From positions 58,099,160 to 58,163,159 of the forward strand of contig NC_051079.1 of assembly GCF_004664715.2 (NCBI RefSeq): a stretch of 64,000 nt of DNA, given 5' to 3'. The notes beneath the pieces were generated by a model. It saw only the letters and a program-made list of their open reading frames with translations. It did not search any database and was not told where the DNA came from. The translations under genes and the position numbers were made by a program. This DNA comes from Peromyscus leucopus. Its lineage: Eukaryota > Chordata > Mammalia > Rodentia > Cricetidae. Each line of letters starts with the position of its first letter. Position 1 is the stretch's first letter. Of the stretch, positions 24,842 to 38,299 are shown one piece after another.

Positions 24842-25440
24842 TGTGGAATAGTATCTCAGCTGGGCAAAGATGTGTTATATTTGTTTATGCTGTGGAATAT
24901 TACTTTAACTATATAAAGGTGAGTTACTTGTTTGTTTCTGCTGCCTTTGTTTACAATGGAAAGATGTGTTACATTTGTTTATACTGTGTAATATTACTTT
25001 AACTACATAAAGGTGCGTTACCTTTGTTTCTGCTGCCTTTGTTTACAATGGAAAGATGTGTTACATTTGTTTATGTTGTGGAATATTACTTTAACTACAT
25101 AAAGGTGCGTTACGTTTGTTTCTGCTGCCTTTGTTTACAATGGGAAGATGTGTTACATTTGTTTCTGCTGCAACTGTTGAATGACTTAAGGATATGTTGC
25201 GTTTGTTTCCCCTTGCCTGCCTAAGGCATCTGATTGGTCTAATAGAAAGCTGAACGACCAATAGTTAGAGAGGAGAGGGATAGGTGGGGCTGGCAGACAG
25301 AGGGAATATGCAGGGGGAGAGAAGAAGAGAGGAGAGAACGAGGAAGAAAGAGAGGGACATGCCTGGGGTCAGCCAGGCAGCTGCCAGGCTGCTAGACAGT
25401 TGCTAGGTTGCCGCTATGATTATACAAGCTAAGACAGTTG
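24842..25440 (+). mobile_element. LTR with tandem U3 repeats
   Basis: Begins TGTGGAATA, like the LTR at 35263. Further on, 'ctgattggtctaatagaaag', 'gaccaatagttagagaggag' and 'gataggtggggctggcagac' are the LTR body. The first 327 bp are a tandem array of 92-94 bp units (starts at 24891, 24985, 25077, 25169) after a 49-bp partial unit. The right boundary is not clear. No gag/pol sequence is attached. Confidence 0.6.
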
Positions 25441-25572
25441 TATATATTTTCACAGATATAGTTAGGATCCCTGAATAGTTGGCTTTAAGGTAATCAAAAG
25501 GTAGGTTATTCTTAGTACACCTGACTTTATCATAAATAGTTTGAAAAACATTTCTTTAAGTTTATATATATA

Positions 25573-25699
25573 TATTTTTTTTGTTTTTGTTTTTTTCGAC
25601 ATTTTCTTGTGTTTGCGCTTTCTGAACTCACTTGTAGCAAGCTGCTCGAACTCAAGATCGCCTGCTCTGCTCCGAGTCTATAAGCGTGCCCACCCCCCT
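25573..25699 (-). repeat. B1 SINE with many one-base deletions
   Basis: On the minus strand the poly(A)-like end at 25573-25597 is preceded by recognisable B1 words ('gagttcgag', 'ctaca', 'agtgagttc') separated by missing single bases, mostly from doubled or tripled letters. AGTTTATATAT flanks it on both sides (25559-25569 and 25700-25710), which supports retroposition of one unit. See findings. Confidence 0.65.
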
Positions 25700-25737
25700 A
25701 GTTTATATATTTAAAAATGTCAATGTTCTTTTTTTTT

Positions 25738-25950
25738 TTTCTTGTGCTGGGGATTGAAGCTAGGGACATTGGCATGCTAGGCAAGCATTATACTACTGGT
25801 TCATATTCCAGCCTTCTTTCTACTTCTGTTTGTGAGAGGGTCTCACTAAACGGCGCAGGCTGTCCTTGAACTTGCAGTCTCCTTCAGTCTCAGGCTGAAG
25901 CCTCCTGAGCAGTTAGGTTCACAGAGCTGTGATGCCAGGCTCATCTATTT
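25738..25950 (-). repeat. ID SINE and diverged B1, both reversed
   Basis: 25740-25815 ('tgctggggattgaagctagg', 'ggcatgctaggcaagcatta') is a reversed ID element. 25838-25948 ('ggtctcactaaacggcgcag') is a reversed B1 of high divergence. Confidence 0.65.
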
Positions 25951-26272
25951 ATTTATTTTTTAAACCATGACTTACCCTATTCTTATTGTTGTTAGACAGA
26001 CAAAAGTATTTTTCATATATGCACTTGCTATAGAAAAACTGCATATTTAGATGTATTTTGGAAACACTTCTGCTTATATGTGTCTTTAAAAATGTTTCCC
26101 ATAAAATGTGTGAACATTAATCTTTTCACCCATTGTCATCCTCATGACTTCCCCATGTAGTTGACATAGCTACTCCCTGATGAGCTATGGGAAGAATGGG
26201 TTCAGGAAGGACGAATGAGGGTCTGAATGGGCAAGCTTTGCCTCCTTTAGGGGTGGCAGTTTTGCTACCGGA

Positions 26273-26278
<6 letters not shown>

Positions 26279-26309
<31 letters not shown>

Positions 26310-26439
26310 AGAAAGGGTTTCTCTGTGTAGCGTTGTGCCTTTCCTGGAACTTGCTTTGGAGACCAGGCTGGCCTCGAATTCACAGAGATCCTCCTGGCTC
26401 TGCCTCCTCAAGTGCTGGGATTAAAGTCGTGCAACTAAT
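26279..26439 (-). repeat. B1 SINE, cricetid-type variant
   Basis: The reversed element has a T run of about 30 (its A tail) and 'tgtgcctttcctggaacttg', the variant I associate with cricetid B1. GGATCTTTT at 26270-26278 and 26440-26448 forms a 9-bp target-site duplication. Confidence 0.9.
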
Positions 26440-26844
26440 GGATCTTTTAACATGGAACCTACCTAAACATCATGCTATCAAACTTGTCAAACACCAGCAA
26501 ACAGACAGTACTAAGAAAACAAACAAATGAACAACAACCAAAAAAACCAAAACAAACAAGCAAGAAAAAATTCTGCAGATCAGAGTTATGGCTGAGCATT
26601 ATTTCTGAAACTTCTACAGCCCTTTAAAACTGCACATTAGGGACTCAAAGGATGTTGTAAGTCCCAAGCCAAAAGCGCTGAAATCAGGACCTAACAAGTT
26701 CACAGAGCCCACACAGGGAATAAGCCGTTAACGTGTGCAAAACATAATATTACATATAAACAAAGGAAGGCTGTATTTCACGAGAATGAGTAATCCAAAG
26801 GGCTCAGGTTCCAAAACCAGATGGACCGAGGCTGCTTCTCTCCA

Positions 26845-27035
26845 GCTTTGTTATTACCAGTTGTGCGGTCTCTCCTGGGTGATTTAACATCTGGTTACCT
26901 CCGTGTCTGTATCTGTAACCTGAGGATAACAAGGGCTTCTACACATGTGGTGAGAATTAAATACAACGTATGAAAGGCATCCACTCCAAGGACTGTCACA
27001 TAATAAGCACTTGGGGAAATGGCAATTATCTTTCA
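26845..27035 (+). repeat. MIR, ancient SINE
   Basis: 'gtgatttaacatctggttac', 'ctgtatctgtaacctgagga', 'ggtgagaattaaatacaacg' and 'cacataataagcacttgggg' run in MIR order. This is the clearest MIR in the window. Confidence 0.8.
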
Positions 27036-27129
27036 TTTCATGAGGCTGTGTGAGGTTGTGAATTCGAGTACTACAAGTCAAGTCACATTATGACCCCATC
27101 CCGCCCCCTCTTTCTCTCTCTTTCTGTAT

Positions 27130-27235
27130 CTGAGGCAGATCTTGAATCCTCGTCCTCTCGACCCTTCCTGCCTTCCCCTCCTGCATTCTCAGATATTAGG
27201 CAGGTGTCCCATACATACCACCCAATTGTCATATG
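27130..27235 (-). repeat. Degenerate B1/B4-like fragment
   Basis: 'gaggcagatcttgaatcctc' and 'attctcagatattaggcagg' loosely follow a reversed B1 3' half. Confidence 0.35.
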
Positions 27236-27777
27236 CTTAGTGAAAATGCTGGGTGCACGTGCTTTTAACAAATTAAATGCTTCACTGAGTCTAAGGAAAA
27301 TATATGGTTCCTGGCCCAACCCTGTGCCCCACTCTTTAGGGGCGGCAATGTCTGCTTCTTCGGCTGGGCTCTTTGCTCTAAGTTCACCTTCCTCCTTCTT
27401 TGGTTAAAACATTCGAATATTACCATGTATTGTAAAATACTCTAAAATTATGACCATGATTATAGTTATTTTCCTTCTCCCTGAAGTTAATGATGGTCTT
27501 TATTTTTTTCCTAGTGTTCTTTGTAATTATCGTGGATTTCCCCCCTAAACCTCTAAGAGCTTTTTGATATGATTTCCTCCAGCATCACCGAAATAGAAAG
27601 CCAACCCTCATTATTTAGCTAAGTCTTCCTGGAAGTCAGTGTGCCATTTGCTCTCTTTCTACTTCCTCCAAATGTGGTCCATGACTCTCTAGTCCCGGTT
27701 AAAAGCTGGTCTGCTGACTTGAAGGGTTTAATGTCATATAATCTAAAATGGAATATCTTCTTTTCATTACATTTTAT

Positions 27778-27779
27778 TT

Positions 27780-27828
<49 letters not shown>

Positions 27829-27956
27829 GTATAGATCAGAAGACAACTTTTGGGAGCTGGTTCTGTTCTTCCACCATGCGGGCCCTGGGGCTTGAACTTA
27901 GGTCATTAGACTTGTTAGTAAGCACCTCTACCCACTGAGATATCTCACCAGCCCTA
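27778..27956 (-). repeat. B3/B2 SINE with (GT)n tail
   Basis: The gt tract at 27780-27822 is followed by 'agatcagaagacaacttttg', 'ggggcttgaacttaggtcat' and 'tgagatatctcaccagccc' (reversed B2 head). Confidence 0.8.
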
Positions 27957-28017
27957 AAACATTTATTTATTCTTGACAATGAACAATTTCACATTGTCAT
28001 GATATTTGTTTGTTTGT

Positions 28018-28338
28018 TTTTTAATTTTATAATTTAATTTAATTTTACATATCAGCCACGGATTCCCCTGTCCTCCCTCCTCCTGCCCCTCCTCACCATC
28101 CCCCCAATCTACCCCCCATTCCCATCTCCTCCAGGGCAAGGACCCCTCTGGGGATTCAGCTCAGCCTGGTAGATTCAGTCCAGGCAGGTCCAGTCCCCTC
28201 CTCCCTTCACCCAGGCTGAGCAAAGTGTCCCAGCATAGGCCCCAGCCTCCAAAAAGCCAGCTCATACACTAAGGACAGGTCTCAGTCCCACTGCCTGGGC
28301 TCCCCCAAAAGTTCAAGCTAATTGACTGTCTCACTTTT
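28018..28338 (-). mobile_element. L1 3' UTR fragment
   Basis: Pyrimidine-rich 'cctcctgcccctcctcacca' and 'ctggggattcagctcagcct' are the reversed rodent L1 3' UTR. It lies head to head with the + strand L1 piece that starts at about 28350, so it is a separate insertion. Confidence 0.7.
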
Positions 28339-28349
28339 TTTTTAAAAAA

Positions 28350-28680
28350 AAAAAACTACATATATTGACTTAAAGACAAACATCACATGATCATCTCAAT
28401 AGGTGATGAAAAGCCTTTGACAAACATAGTCCAACATACTGTCATGTAAGTCCTAGAGAAAGTAGGACAAGAGGGAACGTGACTCAACATAATAGAGTTA
28501 TATATGAGAAACTCACAGTGTACATCATCCTAAATGGAAAAAAATCTTGCAGCAATTCTACTAAAATCAAGAATGAGACAGGGCTGTTCACTATCCACAT
28601 TCCTTTTCAATACTGTACTCAGAGCACTAGTTGGAGCAATATGGAAGAGAAGGAAATAAAAGAATAAAAATAGTAAAAGC
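28350..28680 (+). mobile_element. L1 ORF2 remnant (reverse-transcriptase part)
   Basis: DNA wording such as 'agaaactcacagtgtacatc', 'atcctaaatgg', 'agggctgttcactatc' and 'attccttttcaatactgtac' matches the L1 ORF2 segment in the reverse-transcriptase region. Frame breaks and deletions make it non-coding. It continues into an L1 3' UTR. Confidence 0.75.
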
Positions 28681-29254
28681 AGAAGTCAAAATATAGGTTT
28701 GGGAGCCTAATCCCAGCTGATACATCTCCAACACAACTCCTGCTCCTGAGACTCGGGTATCATAATAGAAGACAGGGAGTAAAGATTCTAAGAGCCAGAG
28801 GGCCAGGGATTTTGCTGTGAGGTTGTGTCTCTTAGAAATGTCAGCCACTACACCCACGAAGTCTCACCAACACGCTGCTTAAACATGATCCAAATAAGGA
28901 CAATAACAATAGACAAAGGAACTGGGATGGGGAAAATCTTATGGAGCCTCAGTCCTACACAAAGAATCACAGGCAACTGAGAAACGCTGAGAATGGGAGA
29001 AACCATCTTCCCCAGGGAAGAGCACACCAATTGGATATGTAATACCAAGTGGCCAGCCCTGAAAACGTGCATACAAGTAAAGTCATACAGATTAGGCAGG
29101 TTGTATTTATGTATTTAGGAATGTGTACACATATGTGTGAATACCCACACATAATACTATGATCATATATATATATATATATATATATGAATAACAATTG
29201 TTTAATAGACAATAAAGAATTGTTTTAATAAACAATGAAAGAATACAGGCCATG
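28681..29254 (+). mobile_element. L1 3' UTR, left part
   Basis: 'atggagcctcagtcctacac', 'cccagggaagagcacacc' and 'aggcaggttgtatttatgta' followed by an at microsatellite (29167-29188) are in the order of a rodent L1 3' UTR. It breaks off at 'ggccatg' (29248-29254). The expected continuation resumes at 31704. Confidence 0.65.
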
Positions 29255-31703
29255 GACCACTTGGCATTTCTAGGCCTGGCAGGCGCTGCAGCACCAGCAC
29301 AGCTCCGCCCCACGTCCCCAGACTTGGGGTGGGCAGAATTCACCCCTGAGGTCATGTTGGGAGAACCATTATGTTCTCTCAGCAGAATCACATTGCCAGA
29401 CGAGATATCTGGGTAAAAGACTTTTGTTGGAAGCTGCATACTGTCACCTGCCAGAGAAGATGGGAACCTGTACAGCACCGATAAGAATGAATGGGAGACA
29501 AAGATCCACATGCCAGTCTGGGGCTCTCTGGTCTGGGCCTGGAAGAGAAAACGCGGGCCCATTCAGTGCCTGATGGGCTCTTTTATGGTAAGCAAATATA
29601 TGGTGGAGTATGGGAGAGAGGTCGAGAGAGGGAGAATGGTTCACGTCCTGTGGAGAGAAGCAGATCCAAAGGGGTGAAGGTGGTGAGGAGAAGGCTGAGG
29701 TGGGTGGCCTACTTGCCACCCAGGGCCATGGTGCTGTTCAGGCCTAAGCTGCAGCCAAGGGCCATGTCTGCACCTGTGACCCTGTTGCAGCCTTGGTCTG
29801 TGTTGATGTCCGCGGCTCCTGTTACCCATGAAGGCTGAGAAGACAGGGCTGCACAGAGTTGGATCCACCCCTCACTGGCTGCAACACTAGGGAGAACTGG
29901 TCCTACCCCTCAGGGCTGCAGCACTGGAGGGAGGGAGTGGGTCCTGCACCTCACCTGGGCAGCACTGACAAAGCTGACCCTGTTGGTGGGGGTGGGGTCG
30001 AGCTGCCCTGAGGGCATGAGAGTGGGAGACCCCCTCCCACCTCCCTTCACCCCGCCTCCATCTGCCATGTGGTGGTGAGGGTGAGGGAAACATACCCTCC
30101 CCTGCACGCCCCTCACCACCTGTGGCAGGTGGGGGAGCTGAACTAGGCCCCTCACCAACTGCAGCTCTAGGGAGAACAGGCCCTGCACCTCTCCTAGGCT
30201 GCACAGTGGAGCTGACCCTGTTGACAGGGATGCAGGCAAGCAAGCTGGCCCCAAGAATGTGAGCATGGGAGAGCTGGCCCTTTCCCTCATCTGCCATAAG
30301 GTGGTGGGAACAAAGGGGAGGTGTCCTCCCCTCCCCCACCCCTCACCACCTGTGGCAGGTGGGAGAGCTGGCCCTGAGGTCAGGAGAACTGGTGAGCTGG
30401 CCCAGCATCTCACCGGCTACAGCACTGGGAAAAGCAGACCCTGCACCTCACCTGGGCAACTCAGTAGAGCTGACCCTGCTGGTGATGGTGCAAGGGAGCT
30501 GACCCCAAGGGCATCAGTATGGGAGAGCTAGCCCCACTACTCATCTGTGATGCAGTGTGGGTAGGGGAGAGATGCCCCCCCTTGATGCCTACAGTACTCA
30601 GGAGAGCAGGGCTTGCACCTCACCTGGGCACCATAATAGTGCTGACCCTGCTGGTGGGGGCACAGGTGAGCCTGCTAGGAGGTCATGAGAGTGGGAAAAC
30701 TGGCCCTGCACCCCTTGACTGCCATGTGGTAGTGAAGGAGAGGGAAAGATACCCTTCCCTCCTTGTCCCTCGCTATCTGCAGTGGACAAGAGAGCCGATC
30801 CTGCCCATCAACAGCTGCAGAACTAGGGAAGGTGGGCCCTGCACCTTGCCTGGGCAACATAGTAGAGCTGACCCCATTGATGGAGGCGTGTGTGAGCTGG
30901 CCCCAAGAAAGTGAGTGTGAGAGACTGAGCCCTGCTCCTCATCTATCGTATGGGCAAAGGAGAGAATCCTCACCCCATGTCCCTTGAGGCCTGTGGTGGG
31001 GGGAATTCCATCTCTGAGGTCACTAGAGCGAGAGAGATGGCCATACCTTTCACCTCAACTATGAAACAGTAGAGCTGGTCTTGGTGGTATAGGTGTGGGT
31101 AGGCCAACCTTTAGGACAGGAGCGTAGGAGAATTGGCCCTGCCCATTGCTGCTTACTACACAGGGTGAGCTAGCTAATGCAGTACTGGAAAGCTCACCCT
31201 GGTGTCAAGGATGAAGGGAAACTGGCAGGCTGACCATCCTAGCAACTACCCAGACTCAGAGCCAGAGCTATGAATTGGCCTATCCCACCATCCACCCCAT
31301 CTATGATCTGTTGGAGCATGTGAAGGGATTGGTCCTGCAGACCCAAAGTTGCAGGATCTCCATGACACAGGATATTCAAGAGGAGTCTCAGTGAGGGCCC
31401 AGTATTGATGATGTAGCAAAAAACAGAGACCTTAAACTAGACTAAAGACTCAATGCAACGAACACTTCCAAGCAACGATATTTGGACTAAAGGATTATGT
31501 GACTCACTGTGTCACACTACAGCTTCCACATTGAATTTTTTTCTTTTCTTTTAAATTTTATCTTGCTTTATCTCAGGGGAGGGGTGTGGGAAGGATAGAG
31601 AGTGGATGAGAAGGGACAGAAAAATGAGTGGAATTGAGATGCATGATGTGAAATTCACAAAGAATCAATAAAAAGTTAAACTTGAAAAAATTTTAAAAAA
31701 AGA
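29255..31703 (+). mobile_element. GC-rich retroposon with VNTR-like core
   Basis: About 2.4 kb of GC-rich sequence sits inside an L1 3' UTR. The core (about 29,920-31,200) repeats the phrase 'gagctgaccctg(c/t)tg' at 29,973, 30,211, 30,469, 30,641, 30,867 and, in diverged form, 31,074 (spacing 172-258 bp). Within each unit, shorter 'gagctggccctgcacctcacctgggc' -type sub-blocks recur. The 3' part (31,440-31,700) is AT-rich, carries AATAAA near 31,668 and ends in an A-rich run, so it looks like an RNA-copied element. It resembles the rodent RMER1-type repeats I remember; that name is unverified. Overlapping open frames of up to 167 codons on both strands are repeat artefacts. Confidence 0.7.
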
Positions 31704-31850
31704 GGCCATGAATTTGAAAGAGAGCAAGTAGAGTTTATGTTCATATGGGAGAGTTTGGAGGGAGGAAAGGGAAAGGGGAAATAATTTCATTATATTATAA
31801 TCTCAAAAGAGAAAAAAAAGAAAAAATTCAAAATAAAGGGACATCCATTT
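31704..31850 (+). mobile_element. L1 3' UTR, right part
   Basis: 'ggccatgaatttgaaagaga', 'ggagggaggaaagggaaagg' and 'cattatattataatctcaaa' plus an A-rich tail form the terminal L1 3' UTR and poly(A). It picks up where the segment ending at 29,254 stops. Confidence 0.7.
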
Positions 31851-31956
31851 CTTAGAACTCACTGAACATGAGGGATTTATAATTGTCTTTTTTCTCAAAT
31901 TTGAAAAAGGTATTTTTATAAATATATATTATATAAAATATATATATATATATATA

Positions 31957-34339
<2,383 letters not shown>

Positions 34340-34353
34340 TAAAATATATATTT
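34340..34353. repeat. Candidate target-site duplication of the U6/Pomgnt1 insertion (right copy)
   Basis: 'taaaatatatatttt' directly abuts the U6 5' end. A matching 'taaaatatatatat' begins at 31,934 next to the A-rich end of the pseudogene. The left copy has grown into an at microsatellite (to about 31,957), so the exact length is uncertain. Confidence 0.55.
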
Positions 34354-34412
34354 TATAAGAAAAAATAAATTATTGAGGACCCTTCCCTTAATTCTGTTAA
34401 ATGATTATTCTT

Positions 34413-34558
34413 GCTGGGAGGTGGTGGCACATGCCTTTAATCCCAGCACTTGGGAGGCAGAGCCAGACTGGTCTACAGTTTGAGATCCAGGACAGGCTCC
34501 AAAAGCTACAGAGAAACCCAGTCTCAGACCAAAAACCAAAAACCAACCAAACAAAAAA
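34413..34558 (+). repeat. B1 SINE, internally deleted
   Basis: 'ggtggtggcacatgccttta' to 'gagaaacccagtctcag'. The usual segment between 'ggcagagcc' and 'ctggtctaca' is missing. GATTATTCTT at 34,403-34,412 and 34,559-34,568 is its target-site duplication. Confidence 0.92.
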
Positions 34559-35058
34559 GATTATTCTTATGTTTAGTATGTGACACTTTTTTTTTTATGT
34601 TTATGGCTCTTATTACTTATGTAAAGGCTGGACAAATTTATATAAAGTACAGGGAAAAAATCACAGAAATGGTAATCAAATTAAGCCAGTTTTCTTTTAT
34701 GGATGATTCCTATTACCAGAAACCAAATCATTTATATGCCGGCAAGAGTTGCCACCAGTGTAGGTACTGACCTACAGATGACAAGGAATTTCTGCTACCT
34801 GTGTCTGGTGGGATAATAGCAGAGTTTATGTTCAGTGTACTCTGGAGTTACTTGATCTACTCATGACAAAACTTGATCATTCACATTATGTTGGTATCTG
34901 TTCCTTCTGTCAGCATCAGAGTATCATGACTTCTTGCTAATTAGATAAAACCTGTGCAGTGAAATAAAGTGGTTATGAGGTCTATTGTGATTGTATGTTA
35001 TGGCTTTAAAAAATGACATTATTATTGAAAAGAAATATTTATGTTAAAAATGTTTTCA

Positions 35059-35206
35059 GGGGCTGGAGAGATGGCTCAGCAGTTAAGAGCATTGACTCCT
35101 GTACCAGAGGACCTGAGTTCAGTTCCCAGCACCCACATGATTGCTCACAGATGTCTGTAACTCCAGTTTTAGGGGCCTCAAAACCCTTACCCAGACATAC
35201 ATGCAG

Positions 35207-35262
<56 letters not shown>
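35059..35262 (+). repeat. B2 SINE with (AC)n tail
   Basis: 'ggggctggagagatggctca' through 'acatacatgcaggcaaacac' is a full-length B2. The ac tract (35,212-35,260) is broken by the LTR that follows and resumes at 35,639. Confidence 0.92.
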
Positions 35263-35264
<2 letters not shown>

Positions 35265-35633
35265 TGGAATAATCTCTTGTACACTGTAAAGATTTGTCAC
35301 TTGAATTGGTTTAATAAAATGCTGATTGGCCAGTAGCCAGGCAGGAAGTATAGATGGGGTGACCAAACTAAGGATGATGGGAAGGAGAGAGGGGCAGAGT
35401 CAGGAGCTGCCAGCAGACACAGAGGGAGCAGGAGATGAACATGCCATGCTAATAAAGGTACCGCCATGTGACAGAGCGTAAATAAGGAATATGGGTTAAC
35501 TTAAAATGTAAGAGCTAGTTAATAAGAAGCCTGAGCTATTGGCCAACCATAAGTAATATTTAGCCTTTGAGTCAATTATTTGGGAAGCGGCTGCTAGGTA
35601 TTTGAGAACAGGCAGGCAGGAGAGAAATGTCTG

Positions 35634-35639
<6 letters not shown>
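35263..35639 (+). mobile_element. Solo LTR inside an (AC)n tract
   Basis: Starts TGTGGAATAA and ends CTGTTTACA (TG...CA ends), with 'gctgattggccagtagccag' and 'taaaatgtaagagctagtta' inside. It is the same family as the minus copy at 1322-1699. An ac tract touches both ends, as expected if it landed in the B2's microsatellite. Confidence 0.7.

Positions 35640-35668
<29 letters not shown>
35639..35668. repeat. (AC)n microsatellite, right half
   Basis: Continuation of the tract at 35,212-35,260 beyond the LTR, leading into an A-rich tail that probably belongs to the B2. Confidence 0.9.
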
Positions 35669-35670
<2 letters not shown>

Positions 35671-36184
35671 CAAACAAAACAAAAAAAAACATTAAAAAAT
35701 GTTTTGATAGAATATTGGGAAACCAAGTCTATTGTGTATCTCATTTATAAAACCAATGATGGAGGCTCTCCTGTTTGGCAGCAAAGAGGACAGTTGCGTT
35801 GACATAATCAAGTTCAAAGGTCATTTTTAGTACCATTGTCTCTGAAGTTTGAGCTTTCAATGTACCAAACCAGGAGATTAGAACCCAAACAAAGATGGTC
35901 CATTGGAACATTTTTTTTTTGCTTCCGCCACAAGGTGACAGAAAACCATTCCTGCCCACCCTTCCTCCTTCTCCATTCCAGCTCCTCCCTGACTGCCTCC
36001 TTTAATTCAGCAGTCTCTGACCCAGGGGCTCACACTAGAGCACTGCCTGAACTGCAGCATGGCTTTCATGGTCAAGGAGGGTAGAAATTGCACGTTATCA
36101 AATAAAGTGTTCTGCTGAATGGCTCCATATGACCTAGGTTCTCAGGTAACAAGAAGTCTGGAGATAATAGTTGTCCGACTCTGT

Positions 36185-36665
36185 TCAGTAGCTTCGTAAT
36201 GTCACTGATTCTTCACCTTTGGTTCTGCCATTCTTCAATCGGGGGTCTTTTATCTTTTGTGTCCTTTGCTTCATAGTTGCGAACTGGCTTTCACACTTTT
36301 GAGAAACCATGCCTGTTACTTTAGTAACACAAGGAAGAGGGTGATGCCATCCCATCTTCTCTTGTGTTAAACAAAGGCAAACACTTTCCCACAAGCATTC
36401 CCACTTCTCTTCTGAGGTGCTCATCTGAGGGGTAGTGAGAAAGTGTTCACATTTTCTAGTTCTAGGCGGGCAGATTTGGTACTGGCTGTTCGGTGTCGCC
36501 AGCTAATGCATCTGCCACAGACAGGGACAGAAAAGGTTGCTGAATCACAGTTGTTTTCATCTTCCACCCAGGGGACAGGCTTCCAGGCTCTGCAGAAGAT
36601 GATGTGCCAATAACGGATGCCCAGAGGCAAGCAACTGTGATCAACAAGTCTCCCACTGAAGAAGG
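36185..36665 (+). repeat. Possible ancient mammalian repeat
   Basis: 'ttcttcaatcgggggtcttt', 'tgtgtcctttgcttcatagt' and 'actttcccacaagcattccc' remind me of an old mammalian interspersed repeat that I cannot name. Nothing else is recognisable. Confidence 0.3.
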
Positions 36666-37050
36666 TCTTCAACTAGGGGAACATAGCTTCCTCTGGGGCT
36701 GGATGAGGAGTCTGAAGTTATTAATAGAAAAGCTGCTCAATACCTAAGATACACGTACCTTTTTGTACTTAGAATAGTGAGAAGATAATGCACGTTTCAT
36801 AATTCTAGGGAAAATGCCTTTTATATCACTTATTGAAGCAGTACACCACCATTGGGAAGTTGTGACCAAATTTGGAGATTTTTGTCTTTCTTTCAATGTC
36901 AAAGATCTTGCTGGTTTATTTTAGGGGGAAAAAAGCATAAACCTAAGATTAGTATGAAATCTGGCCCATTCATCAAACAATAGAGTTTTAATGACCTGTG
37001 CTTTCTGCCTCCCAGGTGTACAGGCAAGGACTAAACCACCAGCTGTCACC

Positions 37051-37144
37051 CTGAAAGACTATCTGCTCTTTCAGATATTTTTCTCTTTGCTTATCAACTG
37101 AAAGACTATCTGCTCTTTCAGATATTTTCCTCTTTGTTTACCAA
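37051..37144. repeat. 47-bp tandem duplication
   Basis: Two adjacent copies (37,051-37,097 and 37,098-37,144) starting 'ctgaaagactatctgctctt' differ at about four positions. Each holds a short inverted repeat (ctgaaaga...tctttcag). Confidence 0.93.
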
Positions 37145-38299
37145 GTGAAGAGGAGGTTAAGCCAACAGACAAAAAGTAGTTAAAAAAATACACTGTTGTT
37201 CTATTTTATTATGAAAAAAATAGAACAAGTTCAGGGATTGAAACCTAACTGCTAGGGGCAGGAGGCCTGTTTGAGTCTTCGGGCTTCACACTGACCAGCA
37301 GCTACCCTTGTCAGTATCTCCGGGTGCCACAAAATAACCAAAAAAGAAGGAGAATATTGAAAACAATTGAATTTTTGCCCCTGAGTGTATCAGTGTTAAG
37401 GGAGGACAAAATCATGACCACCCGCCCCCTCCCTGAGCTCAGAGGGTAAGGACAGAATTTGTCAGACATTCCCGAAGAGTGGGAAGGCAGGCAAAAAGAC
37501 GGCCCCCAGCTCTAATTAGCAGGCCTTATGACTCACCGAGTTGGCACAACTACTGTTCACCTAATTTCCAACGAAAACAAAATGCTGCTGGCAAGGCATG
37601 TCCAAGACCTAATGACACTTTCAAGTACACATGGTATCAATAAAATAAACCATCCACTTGGAATGACTACAGAGAATTTTGTGCTGAATAGTTTCAGCTA
37701 AGAAGAGTTAATTGTCTGAAAAGCGAGTGAAAACAAGAAGAGGTGAATTTTGAGCCACAGAAAACCATTTAAGAAATGACTTACACTTCTCAAGTTTCTG
37801 CTGCTTGTAACTTTATCCGTAAGTGATTTGCTGGTGGGCCATGTACAAACGTCTATAAAGTACGTGCTGCAGGAGAAGGAAAGCGGTTCTTTAGGTTTCA
37901 GGACCATGAGGCAACACTTGATATGCCAAACAGTGGTTTTGAACCATAATCTGGCCTGCAAAACACCAGAATGTTCTGATACACGATCCACCTGAAATCA
38001 AGCCTGGCAGGGGCAAACACTGAACACCTGTAATCGATTCAAGCCACCCTAAGATCTCGGAGGGCAGAAGGGCTTGAGCCCAGGAGCCCCAGACAGTGTA
38101 GTAAGATTCTGTCTCAAACAACTCAAAAAGGAAACAGGGGCTGATGAAGGAATGCTGGGTAGAGTGGTAACGTTGCATCAGAGATTACATCTCAACAAGA
38201 CAGAGTTCCGGCCTGCGATTGACCATCCCAACGTCTCAGTGTCTCCCAAGAGAAAGTGGAGACCCTGTTGCCTGACCCCAAGCTCAGAGCCTGGTTTGC

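Noticed and set aside
29491..30914. Overlapping open frames of 115-167 codons on both strands
   Set aside because: They lie in the GC-rich tandem core of a retroposon and shift between frames from unit to unit.
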